Source of the DNA: Desmodus rotundus | Taxonomy: Eukaryota; Chordata; Mammalia; Chiroptera; Phyllostomidae | DNA: 64,000 nt | Direction: 5' to 3' | NCBI RefSeq assembly: GCF_022682495.2 | Contig: NC_071392.1 | Location: forward strand, 110,474,896 to 110,538,895 | Part shown: positions 21,991 to 32,560 of the stretch, in pieces | Numbering within the stretch: position 1 is the first letter of the stretch | Layout of the letters: every line of letters starts with the position of its first letter | Program-made: the position numbers and the translations under genes | Notes under the pieces: generated by a model | What the model was told of the DNA's origin: nothing | The model's database searches: none | The model's input: the letters and a program-made list of their open reading frames with translations, nothing else

Positions 21991-22195
21991 TGACCTGGCT
22001 GGTGTGGCTCAGTGGACTGAGTGGCCGGCCTGCAAACTAAGGGCTGCAGGCTCAATTCCCAGTCAGGGCACGTGCCTCAGTTGCGGGCCAGGTCCCCAGT
22101 AGGGGGCACATGAGAGGCAACCACACAGTGATGCTTCTCTCCCTCTTTCTCCCTCCCTTGCCCTCTCTCTAAAAATAAATAAATATTTTTAAAAT
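21991..22195 (+). mobile_element. Ves SINE
   Basis: 'gacctggctggtgtggctcagtgg', 'ctgcaggctcaattcccagtcagggcacg', 'gcgggccaggtccccagtagggggcac', then a CT-rich end and 'aaaaataaataaata'. A second, truncated Ves copy follows within 10 bp. Confidence 0.9.
22096..22109 (+). promoter_or_regulatory. CTCF-like core inside a Ves SINE
   Basis: CCAGTAGGGGGCAC fits the CTCF core CCASYAGRKGGCRS at all 14 positions. It is part of the conserved Ves body; other copies here differ at one or more positions (9616 region: ccagtagggggttc). Binding is not demonstrable from sequence. Confidence 0.5.
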
Positions 22196-22203
22196 GTGTC
22201 CTC

Positions 22204-22380
22204 AATTGTCCTCAAACCAAAGGGTCACTAGTTTGATTCCCAGTCAGGGCACCTGCTTGGGTTGTGAGCCAAGTTGTACCTCCAGTAGGGACCACGAGAG
22301 ACAACCACACAGTGATGCTTCTCTCCCTCTCCTTCTCCTTCCCTTCCCCTCTCTCTACAAATAAATAAATAAAATAAGAA
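22204..22380 (+). mobile_element. Ves SINE, 5'-truncated
   Basis: Starts inside the element at 'cctcaaaccaaagggtcactag', keeps 'gattcccagtcagggcacctgc' and the CT-rich 3' end with 'aaataaataaataaaataag'. Its first 60-70 bp, including the A box, are missing. Confidence 0.85.
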
Positions 22381-22394
22381 AAAAAGTGCCCTCA

Positions 22395-22640
22395 TTTTTA
22401 AAAATGCCTTTTTTCTTTTTGCTGCTCTGATTGGGTGTTTTTTTTCTACCTTGTCTTCCAAATCACTGATTCCATCCTCTGCTTCATCTATCCTATGGTT
22501 TATTCCTTCCAGTGTATTCATCAACTCAGATATTGTATTCTTCATTTCTGACTGGTCCTTTTTCATGGTTTCTATGTCCTTTTTCATGCTCTTGAGCATC
22601 CTTACAACCATTGCTTTGAACTCAATCTGATAAACTGCTT
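22395..22640 (-). pseudogene. L1 ORF1 coiled-coil remnant
   Basis: The - strand frame reads LKSMKKDIETMKKDQSEMKN, TISELMNTLEGINHRIDEAE and DGISDLEDKVEK. These are heptad-rich ORF1p coiled-coil sequence. It runs into the Ves SINEs and stops. Confidence 0.85.
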
Positions 22641-24009
22641 GCTTCCATTTACTTTAGCTCTTTTTCTGGAGATTTCTCCAGTTCTTTTGTTTGGGGCCCG
22701 TTTCTTTATCTCTCTATTTTGGCTGCCTCTTTGTGTTTGTTTCTATGTATCAGAGAGCCTACTATGGCTCACAGTCTTCATGGGGTGGTCTTACATAGTA
22801 GGTATCCTGTGGGGTCTAGATTTGCAGTCTCCATGATCACCTGAGGCATGTGCTCCAGGAATGTGCTTTGTGTGGGTTATGTGGGCCCTCCTGTTGTAAT
22901 TGAGAATTGATTGCTATGGGCACTCAATGTTCATGTGTAGGATCGACCCCCGGGCTGGCTGACTGTAAGGCTCAACCTCGACCGCAGTGAGTGAGCTGCT
23001 GTGCAGGTGCTACCACACAAGGTGGAATTTGCCTCAGCAGGGTTTGGTGCCTGCCAAGGACTCCCTTTGGATATGCTGCTTGTCAAGCTTATTGGATCCC
23101 ACTCTGTTGTCTGAAGCTGGCCACTGGGTATATTGGTTCTGGGCCTCTTGGAAAGAACTCTGGTGCAGACCAATGTCAGACCTGTTTGTGACGGGCCCTG
23201 GGCAACCTGTTTGGAGCTATCAGTGATCCACAGTTTGTGGCTGCCTCTGCTGGGCCTGAGTGCCAATGGGAAGGACCAAGCTGTGCTCCAAGGCCAGCTT
23301 TTACCAGCACCAGGCCCTGAGGCAGGTCAGCAAAAGTCCCAATGCATCTCAAGATCAGATCTGTCTCCATCTGCCTCTGCCTCCCAGTTGCTTGTTAGAC
23401 CCAGTCACTGAAAGAGCCTCTGGCTGTACTCCTCAGCAGGCCATAAGCACCACAGGTTGGAGAGAAGGATACTAGAGGCTGGGGCTACTGATTTCCCCCA
23501 GGCTGATGCCCCACAGAGGGGCATGCTCCACCCAAGAATGATGGAGTCTGCAGTGCAGTAGAGTGACTCAGCACAGGGTTGCTGGCAGCTGTCTCTTCAG
23601 CTCCCTCCCCAGAGCCATAAACCCGATTCTCCTCACGTGACTCCAGTGTGCTCCACCATCCCTCTGGCAGAGCCCAGAGTGAGTGCCTGGGAATAAATTT
23701 TTGTGCAGTGGCTCTTTTTGAATAGTGCCTTTGTCTCTAGTAAACTCCTACCCCTCCCAGGCAGACAGAAACTTCACTGCTTTTCACAGCCAGATGTTAT
23801 GTGAGCGCCTCTTCCTAGCTCTGATGCTGTGGGCTGGGGACCCTGGCTTGAGGTTTAGACCCCATGCTTCTCAGAGAGAAGCCCCTCGGTCTACAGCTGA
23901 GCTATCCCTCCAGAACCTCAGCCACCACCCATAGTTGCGGGGCCAGTCCTTTTCACATCTCCAGTCTTCCTACCAGTCTCCATGTGGCTTCTTCTATAAA
24001 TCCTTTGTT
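22640..24009 (-). other. L1 5'UTR segment (left of HAL1 insertion)
   Basis: The reverse complement of about 22900-23460 is clearly homologous to 63300-63800 near the window end ('gacttttgctgac', 'gcctggtgctggtaaaagc', 'ggatcactgatagctccaaac', 'caagaggcccagaa'). Both are 5'UTRs of the same bat L1 family. Short + strand frames here are not genes. Confidence 0.75.
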
Positions 24010-24436
24010 ATAAGACTTTTTTCTCATTTTTTAATTGGTTATGCTATTTCAGTTTTCCCAATTTTCCACCTTTATTCCCCCTCCACCCTGCACTCCCCAA
24101 CCCTCCAGCATTCCCTCCTCCTTACTTCACGTCCATGGGTTGTATGTATACATTCTTTGAATTCTCTGTTTCCTATACCATTTTTGACCTCTCCTCATCT
24201 ATTTTATGCCTACCAATTATGCTTCTTTTTCCCTGTACCTTCCCTCCGCATTCCTCCCCTTCCCCTCCCACTGAAAACCCTCCATGTGATGTCCATTTCT
24301 CTGATTCTGTTCCTGTTCTAGTTGTTTGCTTAGTTTTTCTTTTCATTGTTTTTTTTTCTTTTTTTTTTAGGGTCATTTGTTGATAGTTGTGAGTTTGTTG
24401 TCGTTTTACTGTTCATAGTTTTTGATCTTGAATTTC

Positions 24437-24912
24437 TTAGATAAGTCCCTTTAATCTTTCATATAATGAGGGTTTAGTGATGATGAACTCCTTTAACTTG
24501 ACCTTTAATTTATCTGGGAAGCACTTTATCTGCCCTGATATTCTAAATGAAAGCTTTGCTGGATAGAGTAATCTTGGAGGTAGGTCCTTGCCTTTCATGA
24601 CTTCAAATACTTTTTTCCAGCCCCTTCTTGTCTGCAAGGTTTCTTTTGAGAAATCAGCTGACAGTCTTGTGGGAACTCCTTTGTAGGTAACTGTCTCCTT
24701 TTCTCTTGCTGCTTTTAAGATTCTCTCCTTATCTTTAATCTTGGGTAACTTAATGATGATGTGCCTCGGTGTGGTCCTCTTTGGACCAACCTCTTTGGGA
24801 CTCTCTGGGCTTCCTGAAAGTGTATTTCCTTTGCGAGATTGGGGAAGTTTTCCTTCATTATTTGTTCAAATAAGTCTTCAATTTCCTGTTCTTGTTCTTC
24901 TCCTTCTGGCAC
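24437..24912 (-). pseudogene. HAL1 ORF1 RRM and C-terminal domain, broken
   Basis: Two - strand frames. At 24912-24715: PEGEEQEQEIEDLFEQIMKE, then 'NFPNLAKEIHFQEAQRVP' and 'GPHRGTSSLSYPRLKIRRES'. At 24637-24437: LQTRRGWKKVFEVMKGKDLP-type sequence, then 'RLLYPAKLSFRISGQIKCFP' and 'KEFIITKPSLYERLKGL'. These are the RRM and C-terminal domains of an L1 ORF1 protein. A frame break separates them near 24640-24715. Confidence 0.85.
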
Positions 24913-25503
24913 CCCTATAATTCAGATATTGGAACCTTTAAAGGTCTCCCAGAGGTTCCTAAGCTTCTCTTCATCTTTTTCAACTCTTGTTTCTAAATTT
25001 TGTTCCAGTTGGATGTTTATTTATTCCCTTTTTTCCCAAATCATTGACTTGAGTCCTGGTCTCCTTCCTGTCACTGTTGGTTCCCTGAATATTTTGCTTT
25101 ATTTCCCTTTGGGTATCTTTCATTTTCCATCAAGCCCAATCAGTTCTGTGAGCATTTTGATTACCAGGGCTTTAAACTCTCCATCAGAGAGGTTGGCTAT
25201 CTCCTCATCACTGAGCTCGCTTTCTGGAGTTTTGCTCTGTTCTTTCATTTGGGCCCTATTTCTTTGTCTCCGTGCACCTGTTAAGTTGTAAGGGGGTGAG
25301 GCCTTCGGTATGTACTAGAGCAGGGCAACCCTCCTTGCTGCGCTGGGGTGCTGCCTGTTGGGGAGGGGCCTGAGAGGGAACAATGCAGCTCATCTGCTTG
25401 GCTCTAGCCCCACTTTCCAATGAACTCTCATTTGAGACTGGGAGTTTCTCCCACTGCGGCACCCCCTCTGCAGTCCAGTCAGCTCTGCATCTCGGTTTCC
25501 CAT

Positions 25504-25779
25504 TCAGTCACCCCTGCCTGCACAGTCTGCCACCTTGAGGCAGCCAGCCCTGCCCACATGGTCCACAGCCTCGCCCCAGGTTCTCTCAGCCAGCCCCGCC
25601 CGCATGGTCTGCTGCCTTGCCTCAGGTCCTCTCGGCCCACCTGTCTTACCAGTCTGGCTGGTCTGGTTGACAGTTTCTTTAATTCCTTGGTTGTCAGAGT
25701 TCCTTGCAGTTTGATTTTCTGGCACTTCCGGTTGTTTATTGACTTCAGATTTGTTGTTATCCTCCTTTTCATTGTTCAA
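25504..25779 (-). pseudogene. HAL1 ORF1 N-terminal remnant
   Basis: 91-codon frame starting MNNEKEDNNKSEVNKQPEVP, shortly after the element's 5' end. This is the polar N-terminal region of ORF1. It diverges into GC-rich sequence and does not connect in frame to the RRM part. Confidence 0.6.
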
Positions 25780-25835
25780 GGAAGCAAAGGGTTTCTACCT
25801 ACTCCTGCATGTTGGCCACAACTCATAAGACTTTT

Positions 25836-25958
25836 CTTTAGCAAGTCTTCATTTGATTATTTGGGATGACTGTTTTATAATGTAGTTGTAATTCCAGTTT
25901 GATCCTGGGAAAATGTAAGAGCAGCTTCTACGTACTCTGCCACCATCTTGGATCTTTG
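25836..25958 (-). other. L1 5' end (right of HAL1 insertion)
   Basis: 'gtactctgccaccatcttggatcttt' on the + strand is the reverse complement of an L1 start with a YY1-like site. The sequence continues directly into 24009 if the HAL1 unit is removed. Confidence 0.75.
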
Positions 25959-26189
25959 AGATTTCGCATTCTTGAAATCTAATGTATTTTTGAATTCAGC
26001 ACATCCCTAGTCAAAGTTGAGCTTCTAAAGTTCACTTTCAGTTTTAAAATTGTTTAAAATTCTAGACCTCTGCCTCAGCAGTCTAAGCACAAGATCAATT
26101 CTTATGCAAAAGATACTACTTCATTGATAGGAAATCTCACAAAATATTCATACCTTCTCTTTGTAACTATCACGTCCAACGTCTCAATT

Positions 26190-27035
26190 TATTACTTTTT
26201 ACTTTTTTAGTGAATTTATTGGTGTGACACTGGTTAATATAATTATAAAGGTTTCAGTTGTACAATTCTATAATACTTCATCTGTATATTGTATTGTGTG
26301 TTCACCACCCTGAGTCAAGTCTCTTTCCATCACCATTTATCCCCCCATACCCTCGTCTACCTCCCCCCGCCCCTTTTCCCTCTGGCAATCACCTTACTGC
26401 TGTCTATGAGTTTTTCTTTTGTTTGCTTAATTCCTTCACCTTTTTCACCCAGCTTCACAACTCCCCTCCCTTCTGAAAATCTTTATCTATGAGTCTGTTT
26501 CTATTTTGTTTATTAGTCTATATTGTTCATTAGATTCCACATGTGAGGGAAATCATACAACACTTGTCTTTCTCTGACTGGCTTATTTCACTTAGCATAA
26601 TGCTCTCCAGGTCCATTCATGCCGTAGCAAAGGTAAGATTTCCTTTTTTATTTATTTATTTTTTTTTTTTTTTTTACCACTGAGTAGTACTCCATTGTGT
26701 AAATGCACCACAGTACATGTATGAGCTCACTTACTGATGAACACTTGGGCTGCTTTCAAATCATGACTATTATAAATAATGCTGCAATGAACACAGGGGT
26801 ATACATATTCTTTCCAATTAGTGTTTTGGGTTTCTTCAGATAAGTTCCCAGAAGTGGAATTGCAGGATCATAAGGTAGTTCTATTTTTAATTTTTTGAGG
26901 TAACTCCATACTGCTGCCCACAGTGGCTGTACCAATCTATTCCCACCAAGAGTATACAAGGATTCCCTTTTCTCCATACCCTTGCTGAGACTTGTTTCCT
27001 GGTTTATTAAAGATAGCCAATATCCCAAGAATCAT
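26190..27035 (-). mobile_element. L1 LINE fragment, antisense
   Basis: Antisense L1 3' half: 'ggtttcagttgtacaattctataatac', 'ttgtgtgttcaccaccctgagtc', 'atgctctccaggtccattcatgcc', 'ataatgctgcaatgaacacaggggtatacat', 'ggaattgcaggatcataaggtag'. The - strand frame 27028-26756 includes LPYDPAIPLLGTYLKKPKTL of ORF2. Interrupted by a T-rich run at 26641-26676. Confidence 0.85.
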
Positions 27036-27059
27036 CCTTGATTTATTTCCTTAGCCCAT

Positions 27060-27775
27060 CACATTTAAGCAGTCGGCAAGTCCTGACAGCCCTGCCTTCA
27101 AAACATGTCACAAACTAGCCCACCTCCCTCTATCATCACTGCCTCCACATTCAACCAAGCCGCTGCCACCCAGACACTTGCCCTGGCCTCCCGTCTCCCC
27201 ACCTCCTTGTCTTGCACTCCAATCCATTTACTTCAGCTAGAACAATCTTTTAAAAATTCAAATCTTCTGTTGAAAGGCTTCCAATGGCTCTCCATTGTCC
27301 AAACTCCTCGACGTGGCCTATAAGACCCCATGTGATATGTTCATGACACAGGCCACTCCCCTCTCACCCCCAGATCCAGTCACACTGACCTGCATGTGGT
27401 CTCTGGAACAGCCCAGGTCGCTCACCTCTGAGCTGTCTCAAATTCTAATCTTTGCCTATAATGCTGTCATTCATTCTCATGATCCAGAAAAATTCCTTCT
27501 TCCTTTTCAGGGTTCAGGCTAAATGTCACCACCTTCAGGAAGCCTTCCTTGACCACCCCCAGACTAACTTAGGTCTCCTTTTTTGTAGTTCTTCTTGGTC
27601 ATACAGTGACATGCTTATGATCTTGTGTTTCATGCCTGGCTCTTCTGCCATCAGTCCGTGAGCTCAGTGAAATCACTCGCTTTCTTGCTCCCCACTGTAT
27701 TCCTAGAGCCTAACATGATGGCTGGCTTATATTTGGCACTCAGCAAGCATTAGCTATAGAGATGATGAATGAGTG
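27060..27775 (+). repeat. L2 LINE 3' fragment
   Basis: L2 sense landmarks: 'aacaatcttttaaaaattcaaatcttctgttgaaaggcttcc', 'ggttcaggctaaatgtcaccaccttcaggaagccttccttgacc', 'gagctcagtgaaatcac', 'tgtattcctagagcctaacatgatggctggc', 'tgatgaatgagtgac'. A well-preserved copy. Confidence 0.8.
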
Positions 27776-27779
27776 ACAG

Positions 27780-29165
27780 CTGGGATTCTGGAATTGAGCT
27801 TCATCGCTAGTCCTTGGCAGGATCCCATAAACTTCTCTAGGGACTTGGCCCTTGGAAGGAAAAGCTCCCTAGGTCCTAAATTTTCTAAGAGATACTGCCG
27901 GGTCATTTTATAGCTTATCCAAACATGGGGTCTAATCCTTACTTATTCTAAAATAGCTATTGATTATAGTTATGTATGAGGCCGGAATTTAATTTCTGTG
28001 TTTCCCCAGTATTCATCCAGAAACCTGGCACAGAGGGGTTAAAAATGCAGACTTCGGGGGATTCAAACCCAGCTATCTCACCTAGGCAACTGACCTGTCT
28101 TCCTGAATCTTCAGTAGAATCTATCCTTTATAGAGTGAAATGGAAAGTTAACTAACAGTGTCCACGTAACACTCAGTGCCTGGCACAGAGGAAGACCTTA
28201 ACACACCGTCATTGCCCACGTCATTAATAGGCTGATGACAGTTTAGTAGGAATGTTAGGCATTTCTTCATATTCCCACTAGGTGTCGGCACAGACTTGGT
28301 TAAAACAGCAGCACTAGCTTGCAAGTGTACAAACCCTAAGAATCCTGGAACAAAAGGGCCTTCCCTGGAGCTAGAGAAATTGGAAGGCAGAGTAGGCAGA
28401 GACCTTACAAAGTCAAAAAAGATTTGAACCTACTTGTCCTGCCTCCTTAAGGATAGCAAACTTAAAAGCCACGGTCGGGAGGCCCTGGGCCAGGCTATTT
28501 CATCCATTGGTAGGAATGGGTAACTGTGAGTGCTAACTATGTGACGGGTGCTATTCGAAGCACTGTAAAATACAAACTCATTGAATTCCCAGAAACAAGC
28601 ATATGGGGTAGATTCTAATGTCTTCCTCATTTTACAAGGGGGAAAAGTGAGGCACAGGGGAGTTAAGTAACTTGTTTGACAACACACAGTGGGGACAGAA
28701 AAGTCCTGAGGGGGATTTAGAAGGGATGGACAACACTAGGAGCACGTGAAACAGGAGAGAGCAGGATCAAAGCTAAGTTCAGTTGGCAGGCTGGAGAGGC
28801 CTTGGCAGGAAGTTGAGATCCGTTGAGCAAAATTTTAGGGCAGAAAGACCTTCCAGGTCCCTGAAGTCAGAGCCCAGCTTTGGTGTTGTTTCTACCACCT
28901 ATAACTGAGCTTGCAGGGTGAAGCGGTCTCGTCGGTACAGAGGAAGGGAACCACCTGGGTCAGAGTCAGCCCCACGTTAAAAGGCCCCGTCTCATCTCTT
29001 CCAGTTTTCTGGGGCCCCGAAGAGGAGAGGGTTGGCCATTGAGGCCTTGTCAGTGCCCAGACCAGGCATTAAGGTTACAGGAAGGCAGAGTCCCTTTAAA
29101 ATGGACCTTCTCATTCTTGCTCAACAAAACACATCACCGGGCATAGGTTGGCAGAATCCCTCTCT
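27780..29165. other. Intergenic DNA with MIR fragment
   Basis: No gene recognised. An antisense MIR lies at about 28600-28690 ('ttcctcattttacaagggggaaaagtgaggcacaggggagttaagtaacttgtttgac'). A near-CTCF site (CCACTAGGTGTCGG, one mismatch at the eleventh position) is at about 28276-28289. Confidence 0.5.
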
Positions 29166-29169
29166 CTTT

Positions 29170-29830
29170 TCTTATATTTTATTTTTCTTAGGGGTATAAC
29201 ATACATAAAGCCCCCTCAGCTTATGGTAGAGGTTGATGAATTTTTGCCCATTAATCACCAACCAGATTAAGATACAGACCTTTTTCGGCACCCCCAAAAA
29301 GTTCCTTTTGCTCTTTTCTCATTTCTGCTCCACCTCTGACCCAAATAACTACTATTCTGACTTCTATCATCATGAATTAGTTTTGCATGCCCTTGAGCTT
29401 TATGTGAATGAAATCATACACTAAGTACTATTTTTGTGTTTGGATTCTTTTAGTCCACATACTGTACGTGCGATTAAGCTGCGGTGTCACGTACGCCAGT
29501 ATTTTGTACTTTTAGAGGTAAAGTTTAGTATTCCATTGAATAAATAGGCCATAGCTTGTTTATTAATTCCCCTGTTGGTGAACATTGAGCTATTTCCAGT
29601 TCGAGCTATGAATACATCTGCTCTGAAAATTCTCACACAATCATTTTGTAGACATAGGCATTCATTTCTCTTGGAATGAATTCCTAGGAGTGGAAATTCT
29701 AGGTTATAGCATAGGTGTATGTTTAGATTTAGTACAAACTGCCAGTTTTCTAAAGCGGTTGTACCAATTTTCTCTCGCGCTAGCAGTGTGCAAGAATTTC
29801 AGTTGCTCCACCTCCATGCCAACACTTAGC
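29170..29830 (-). mobile_element. L1 LINE fragment, antisense
   Basis: 'gttttgcatgcccttgagctttatgtgaatgaaatcatac' and 'aggagtggaaattctaggttatagcataggtgtatg' are the antisense of the old L1 3' region. Heavily diverged. Confidence 0.7.
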
Positions 29831-30269
29831 CCCTTCCCTTTTTCTAAACAAGAGCTTTCACTCTAAGACTCCTCTTTTCCTCCAGGGTTGAATATCCGGT
29901 GTGCCCGGCATAGGTGCACTGATCCCTCAGCCCATCAGCATCAAGATACTGAGGGGCCACATGCGGTTTGTGTGAGTCTCTGCTAGAGAAGAAATGGGCA
30001 TCTTCTTGACGTGGATGTAACCCTAGGAACTGCGATGGCCACCTTTTGACCATGAGAATGAAAACAACATGAAGACAGTAGAACAGAGATGGAATGAACT
30101 TGAGAGATAACATGGCCTTGAGGACTTTGCCGAGCCACTCAATTAACTTGCCATTGAGTAGCAGGCTACTTATTTTTTTAAGCCAATTCAGCTAGGATTT
30201 TTTTTTTTCTTTTAGGAACTTGCAATATAAGGGGACTTGCGATTGTCAAGTCCATACACCTTCCTTGTA

Positions 30270-31410
30270 ACCAAACCCAATGGTGCCATTTCTGTCCCCA
30301 CATAGTCAGCACTCTTTCTTGAAACCTTCTCCCTGGGATCCCATGCTCCCCTGGTCTTCCTCCTCCCCCAATAGCCACTGTTCTCAGCCTCCTTTTTTGA
30401 TTCCTCCCCCTCTGCCTACTACCCTCCCTCCCTTGATCTACCCTCCCTCCCTTCAGATCTCACCCAGCACCACGATATATCATGTGTGAGCGGATGGATG
30501 TTACCCACATACGTATTTCCAGTCCAGGTCTCTCCTCTGAGCCAGCCCCAGGCTCATACAAAACTGCCCACTGACCCTCTCCACCTACACGCCACACAGG
30601 CATTTCAAACTTACCTTCTCAAAGCCAAACTCTTGACCTTCCCCCTCAATCTGATCCTTCTTCAGCCTTTGCCACTTTAGTCAAGGGCTCTTTCACTCCT
30701 TCATACTCAAGACAAAAACCCAGGCGTTACTGCCAATACCTCAGTACCCAGCCACATTCAATCTTACGTCCTTTACATTTCTACCTTCCCAAGCCACCAC
30801 CCAGTCTGAGTCACCGTTACTTTGCACCTGGATAGCTGCGCAACAGCCTTCTAACTGGTCTCGACAGGCCTGCTTCCAGGTGCCTTTAGAAACCTAAATT
30901 TGGTATCATTCCCCTGAAGAAAATGGCTTCTCATTACTCTCAAGATAAAACCCAAATTCATTAGGGAGCTCTACCTGCACCACCCCTTCCTCACCTCTCT
31001 CACCCTGCTTCCTCCCACCTTCACCTCTAGAACAAGTGGTTCTTTCTGCCCAAAACAGTTCCCCTCTCACTCTGGCCCTGTACAACTCCGAATTGTCCTT
31101 GGTCTCTCAGCCTAAATGCCGGCTTCCCAACACCTCACATTAAGACTCCATTAATTCTTTATAACTATTACTTTCCCCCACAGCACTTCCCGTGATGCAT
31201 TATTATATATTGGTTCGATTAAAATTATTAACATATAGTATTTGATGATTGTCCTTCCTCTCCCTTCCCCCAAGTCTTCTCCACTAGACTGGCAGGGCTT
31301 TGAGGTTAGAACAGCGCCTATCTTACCCTCCATTCTACCCCTTTGCCTTTAGCGCTACACTTACACACAGTAAGTGCTTAAGAAATGTGCTTAATTAGCT
31401 AATAATTGAA
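30270..31410 (+). repeat. L2 LINE 3' fragment
   Basis: Long L2 copy: 'gcgcaacagccttctaactggtctcgacaggcctgcttccag', 'aaaatggcttctcattactctcaagataaaacccaaattc', 'cagcctaaatgccggcttccc', 'ctagactggcagggctttgaggttag', 'cttacacacagtaagtgcttaagaaatgtgcttaat'. It ends just before the BLCAP CpG island. Confidence 0.75.
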
Positions 31411-31419
31411 TACACTGAC

Positions 31420-31535
31420 TCATTCAGCCCCCGTAACAGCCCTATGAGGTAGGTATTTCATCAGACAAGGGGAAGCCGAGAGTCCGGGTAAGCAAGTGGC
31501 TTGCCCAAGGTACAAGGCAAGGGAGGAGTCAGGTC
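31420..31535 (-). repeat. MIR SINE fragment
   Basis: Antisense MIR: 'cccgtaacagccctatgaggtaggtatttcatcag', 'gtaagcaagtggcttgcccaaggtacaaggcaag'. It forms the start of a long but meaningless - strand frame. Confidence 0.65.
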
Positions 31536-31536
31536 T

Positions 31537-31544
31537 TGACGTCA
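31537..31544. promoter_or_regulatory. Consensus CRE (TGACGTCA)
   Basis: A perfect palindromic cAMP-response element within ttgacgtcaa, about 0.5 kb upstream of the inferred BLCAP first exon, at the left edge of the CpG island. Confidence 0.55.
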
Positions 31545-31559
31545 AGTCCGGTGCTAAGT

Positions 31560-32560
31560 CGTGAGCCCGGAGTTTTCCGCTCCGGAGCCTAGGCCCATTG
31601 GTGAAAGCGCCAGGAAGGGAGCGGACTTTGAGCCCCGGGTCGTCCACGTGGACGAGAGACAACCGGCGCTCACGTACGGACACGAGGTTACGCCTCCTCT
31701 GATCAGAGCAAGTAAAAATCACAATCTGCTGCGTATGCATGAGGGGACCACGGGCCCGTGATTCTGGGTTGCCCAGGATGAGCCTGACTAAAAATTCTTC
31801 TGGCTTGAAGACTTTAAGGCCCTCGGAGTTCCGCACACTTACGAAGAAACTCTCCAAAAGGTCACTTGGGGTGGATATTTGGGGGATATCGGGTGAGGGC
31901 GTCCTCAATTTGGATCTTATGATCAGGCGTTTTCTATAGACAGCCAAGTCCCAGAAGGGGTCCTCGGCCGGCTGGACTAGAAGACGAAGGGGGCGTCTCC
32001 TCTGTTTCCTGAGACGTCTTTGGCGAGCTGTGGTGGAGGCAGGCTGCGACAGCGCTGGCGACAGTGGTGGCGGCGCCTAATGGCAGGGCTTTCAGGTACC
32101 GTGGTGTCGGCTTCTTGGGGGCGGGATGAGAGGCCCCCAGTGCGTCCGCGCCGCCATGTTGTCCCTTCGGGGTCACCTTAGGCGTCTCCCGTCCCTCTCT
32201 GGGGTTTTCTTTCCACGCACCCTCTAGCCACCTATGTCCGGTGTCACGTGATCGCCCTGTCTGGCCCCAGCACGGGCCTTGGGGGGTCCTTTCCCTGCCC
32301 GAGGGCGGGTTTCGGGACTCCTGGGTTCTCGTTGTGGCCTCCAAGGTCAGCGCTCGCCTGTCCGCTCCCGGGATGGGGCAGGAAGAACGGAGGGAGCATG
32401 GGGCTGGGGGCGCGACCACCTCTCTTCAACCTCGGGTGCCATGGCAGGGGACGCGACTTCTGAGAGGCCTGTCACTCTGTCCCCGCCACTTCGGTTGCAT
32501 TTTTACATCAGAAGGGATGTGGGGTAGAGGAGAAAAGGGTCTCCTGCCCCGGGCCCCTGC
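31560..32560 (+). promoter_or_regulatory. BLCAP: BLCAP CpG-island promoter
   Basis: CpG-rich, TATA-less DNA upstream of and around the inferred BLCAP exon 1. Visible sites include a 12-bp palindrome gtccacgtggac (31643-31654, E-box CACGTG) and TCACGTGA (32244-32251). Housekeeping-type promoters of this sort drive BLCAP in other mammals; the placement relative to NNAT and exon 2 fits the known gene structure. Whether divergent transcription also starts here cannot be seen. Confidence 0.7.
31990..32095 (+). other. BLCAP: BLCAP exon 1, non-coding (inferred)
   Basis: A GC-rich 5'UTR-like segment ('gaggcaggctgcgacagcgctggcg', 'ggtggcggcgcctaatggcagggctttcag') ends at a good splice donor, ttcag/gtacc (32095/32096). 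The start of transcription is a guess; the donor is the best-supported part. The exon would join the acceptor at 40275/40276. Confidence 0.5.

Larger units (their letters stand above)
24021..25824 (-). mobile_element. HAL1-type (ORF1-only) LINE with target-site duplication
   Basis: A unit flanked by ataagactttt at 24010-24020 and 25825-25835. When removed, the flanking L1 5'UTR joins seamlessly. On the - strand it starts 'gagttgtggccaacatgcagg', has ORF1 (from about 25779 to 24437), then only about 410 nt of A-rich 3' sequence ending in 'aaaaaatgagaaaaaa'. No endonuclease or reverse transcriptase is present. An L1-like ORF1 followed directly by a 3' end is the HAL1 (half-L1) structure, which is known to have been active in bats; it relies on L1 ORF2p in trans. 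Confidence 0.8.
18116..25958 (-). mobile_element. Composite L1 LINE, antisense, with nested insertions
   Basis: A long L1 whose 5' end is at the right (near 25956, - strand 'aagatccaagatggtggcag', the typical L1 start with a YY1-like site). Going left on the - strand come the 5'UTR (25958-25836 and 24009 to about 22640), ORF1 (22640 to about 21060, broken), then ORF2 with endonuclease (19818-19462) and reverse transcriptase (to about 18116). The rest of ORF2 and the 3'UTR are missing. It is interrupted by Ves SINEs, a mariner derivative, a hAT-like element and a HAL1-type element, each listed separately. Confidence 0.8.

Noticed and set aside
25420..25869. 149-codon + strand frame
   Set aside because: Antisense of HAL1 ORF1 and flanking L1 5'UTR; a repeat shadow.
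31420..31947. 175-codon - strand frame at the BLCAP CpG island
   Set aside because: It begins in CpG-rich DNA and ends in an antisense MIR. No domain recognised; long frames are expected by chance at this GC content.
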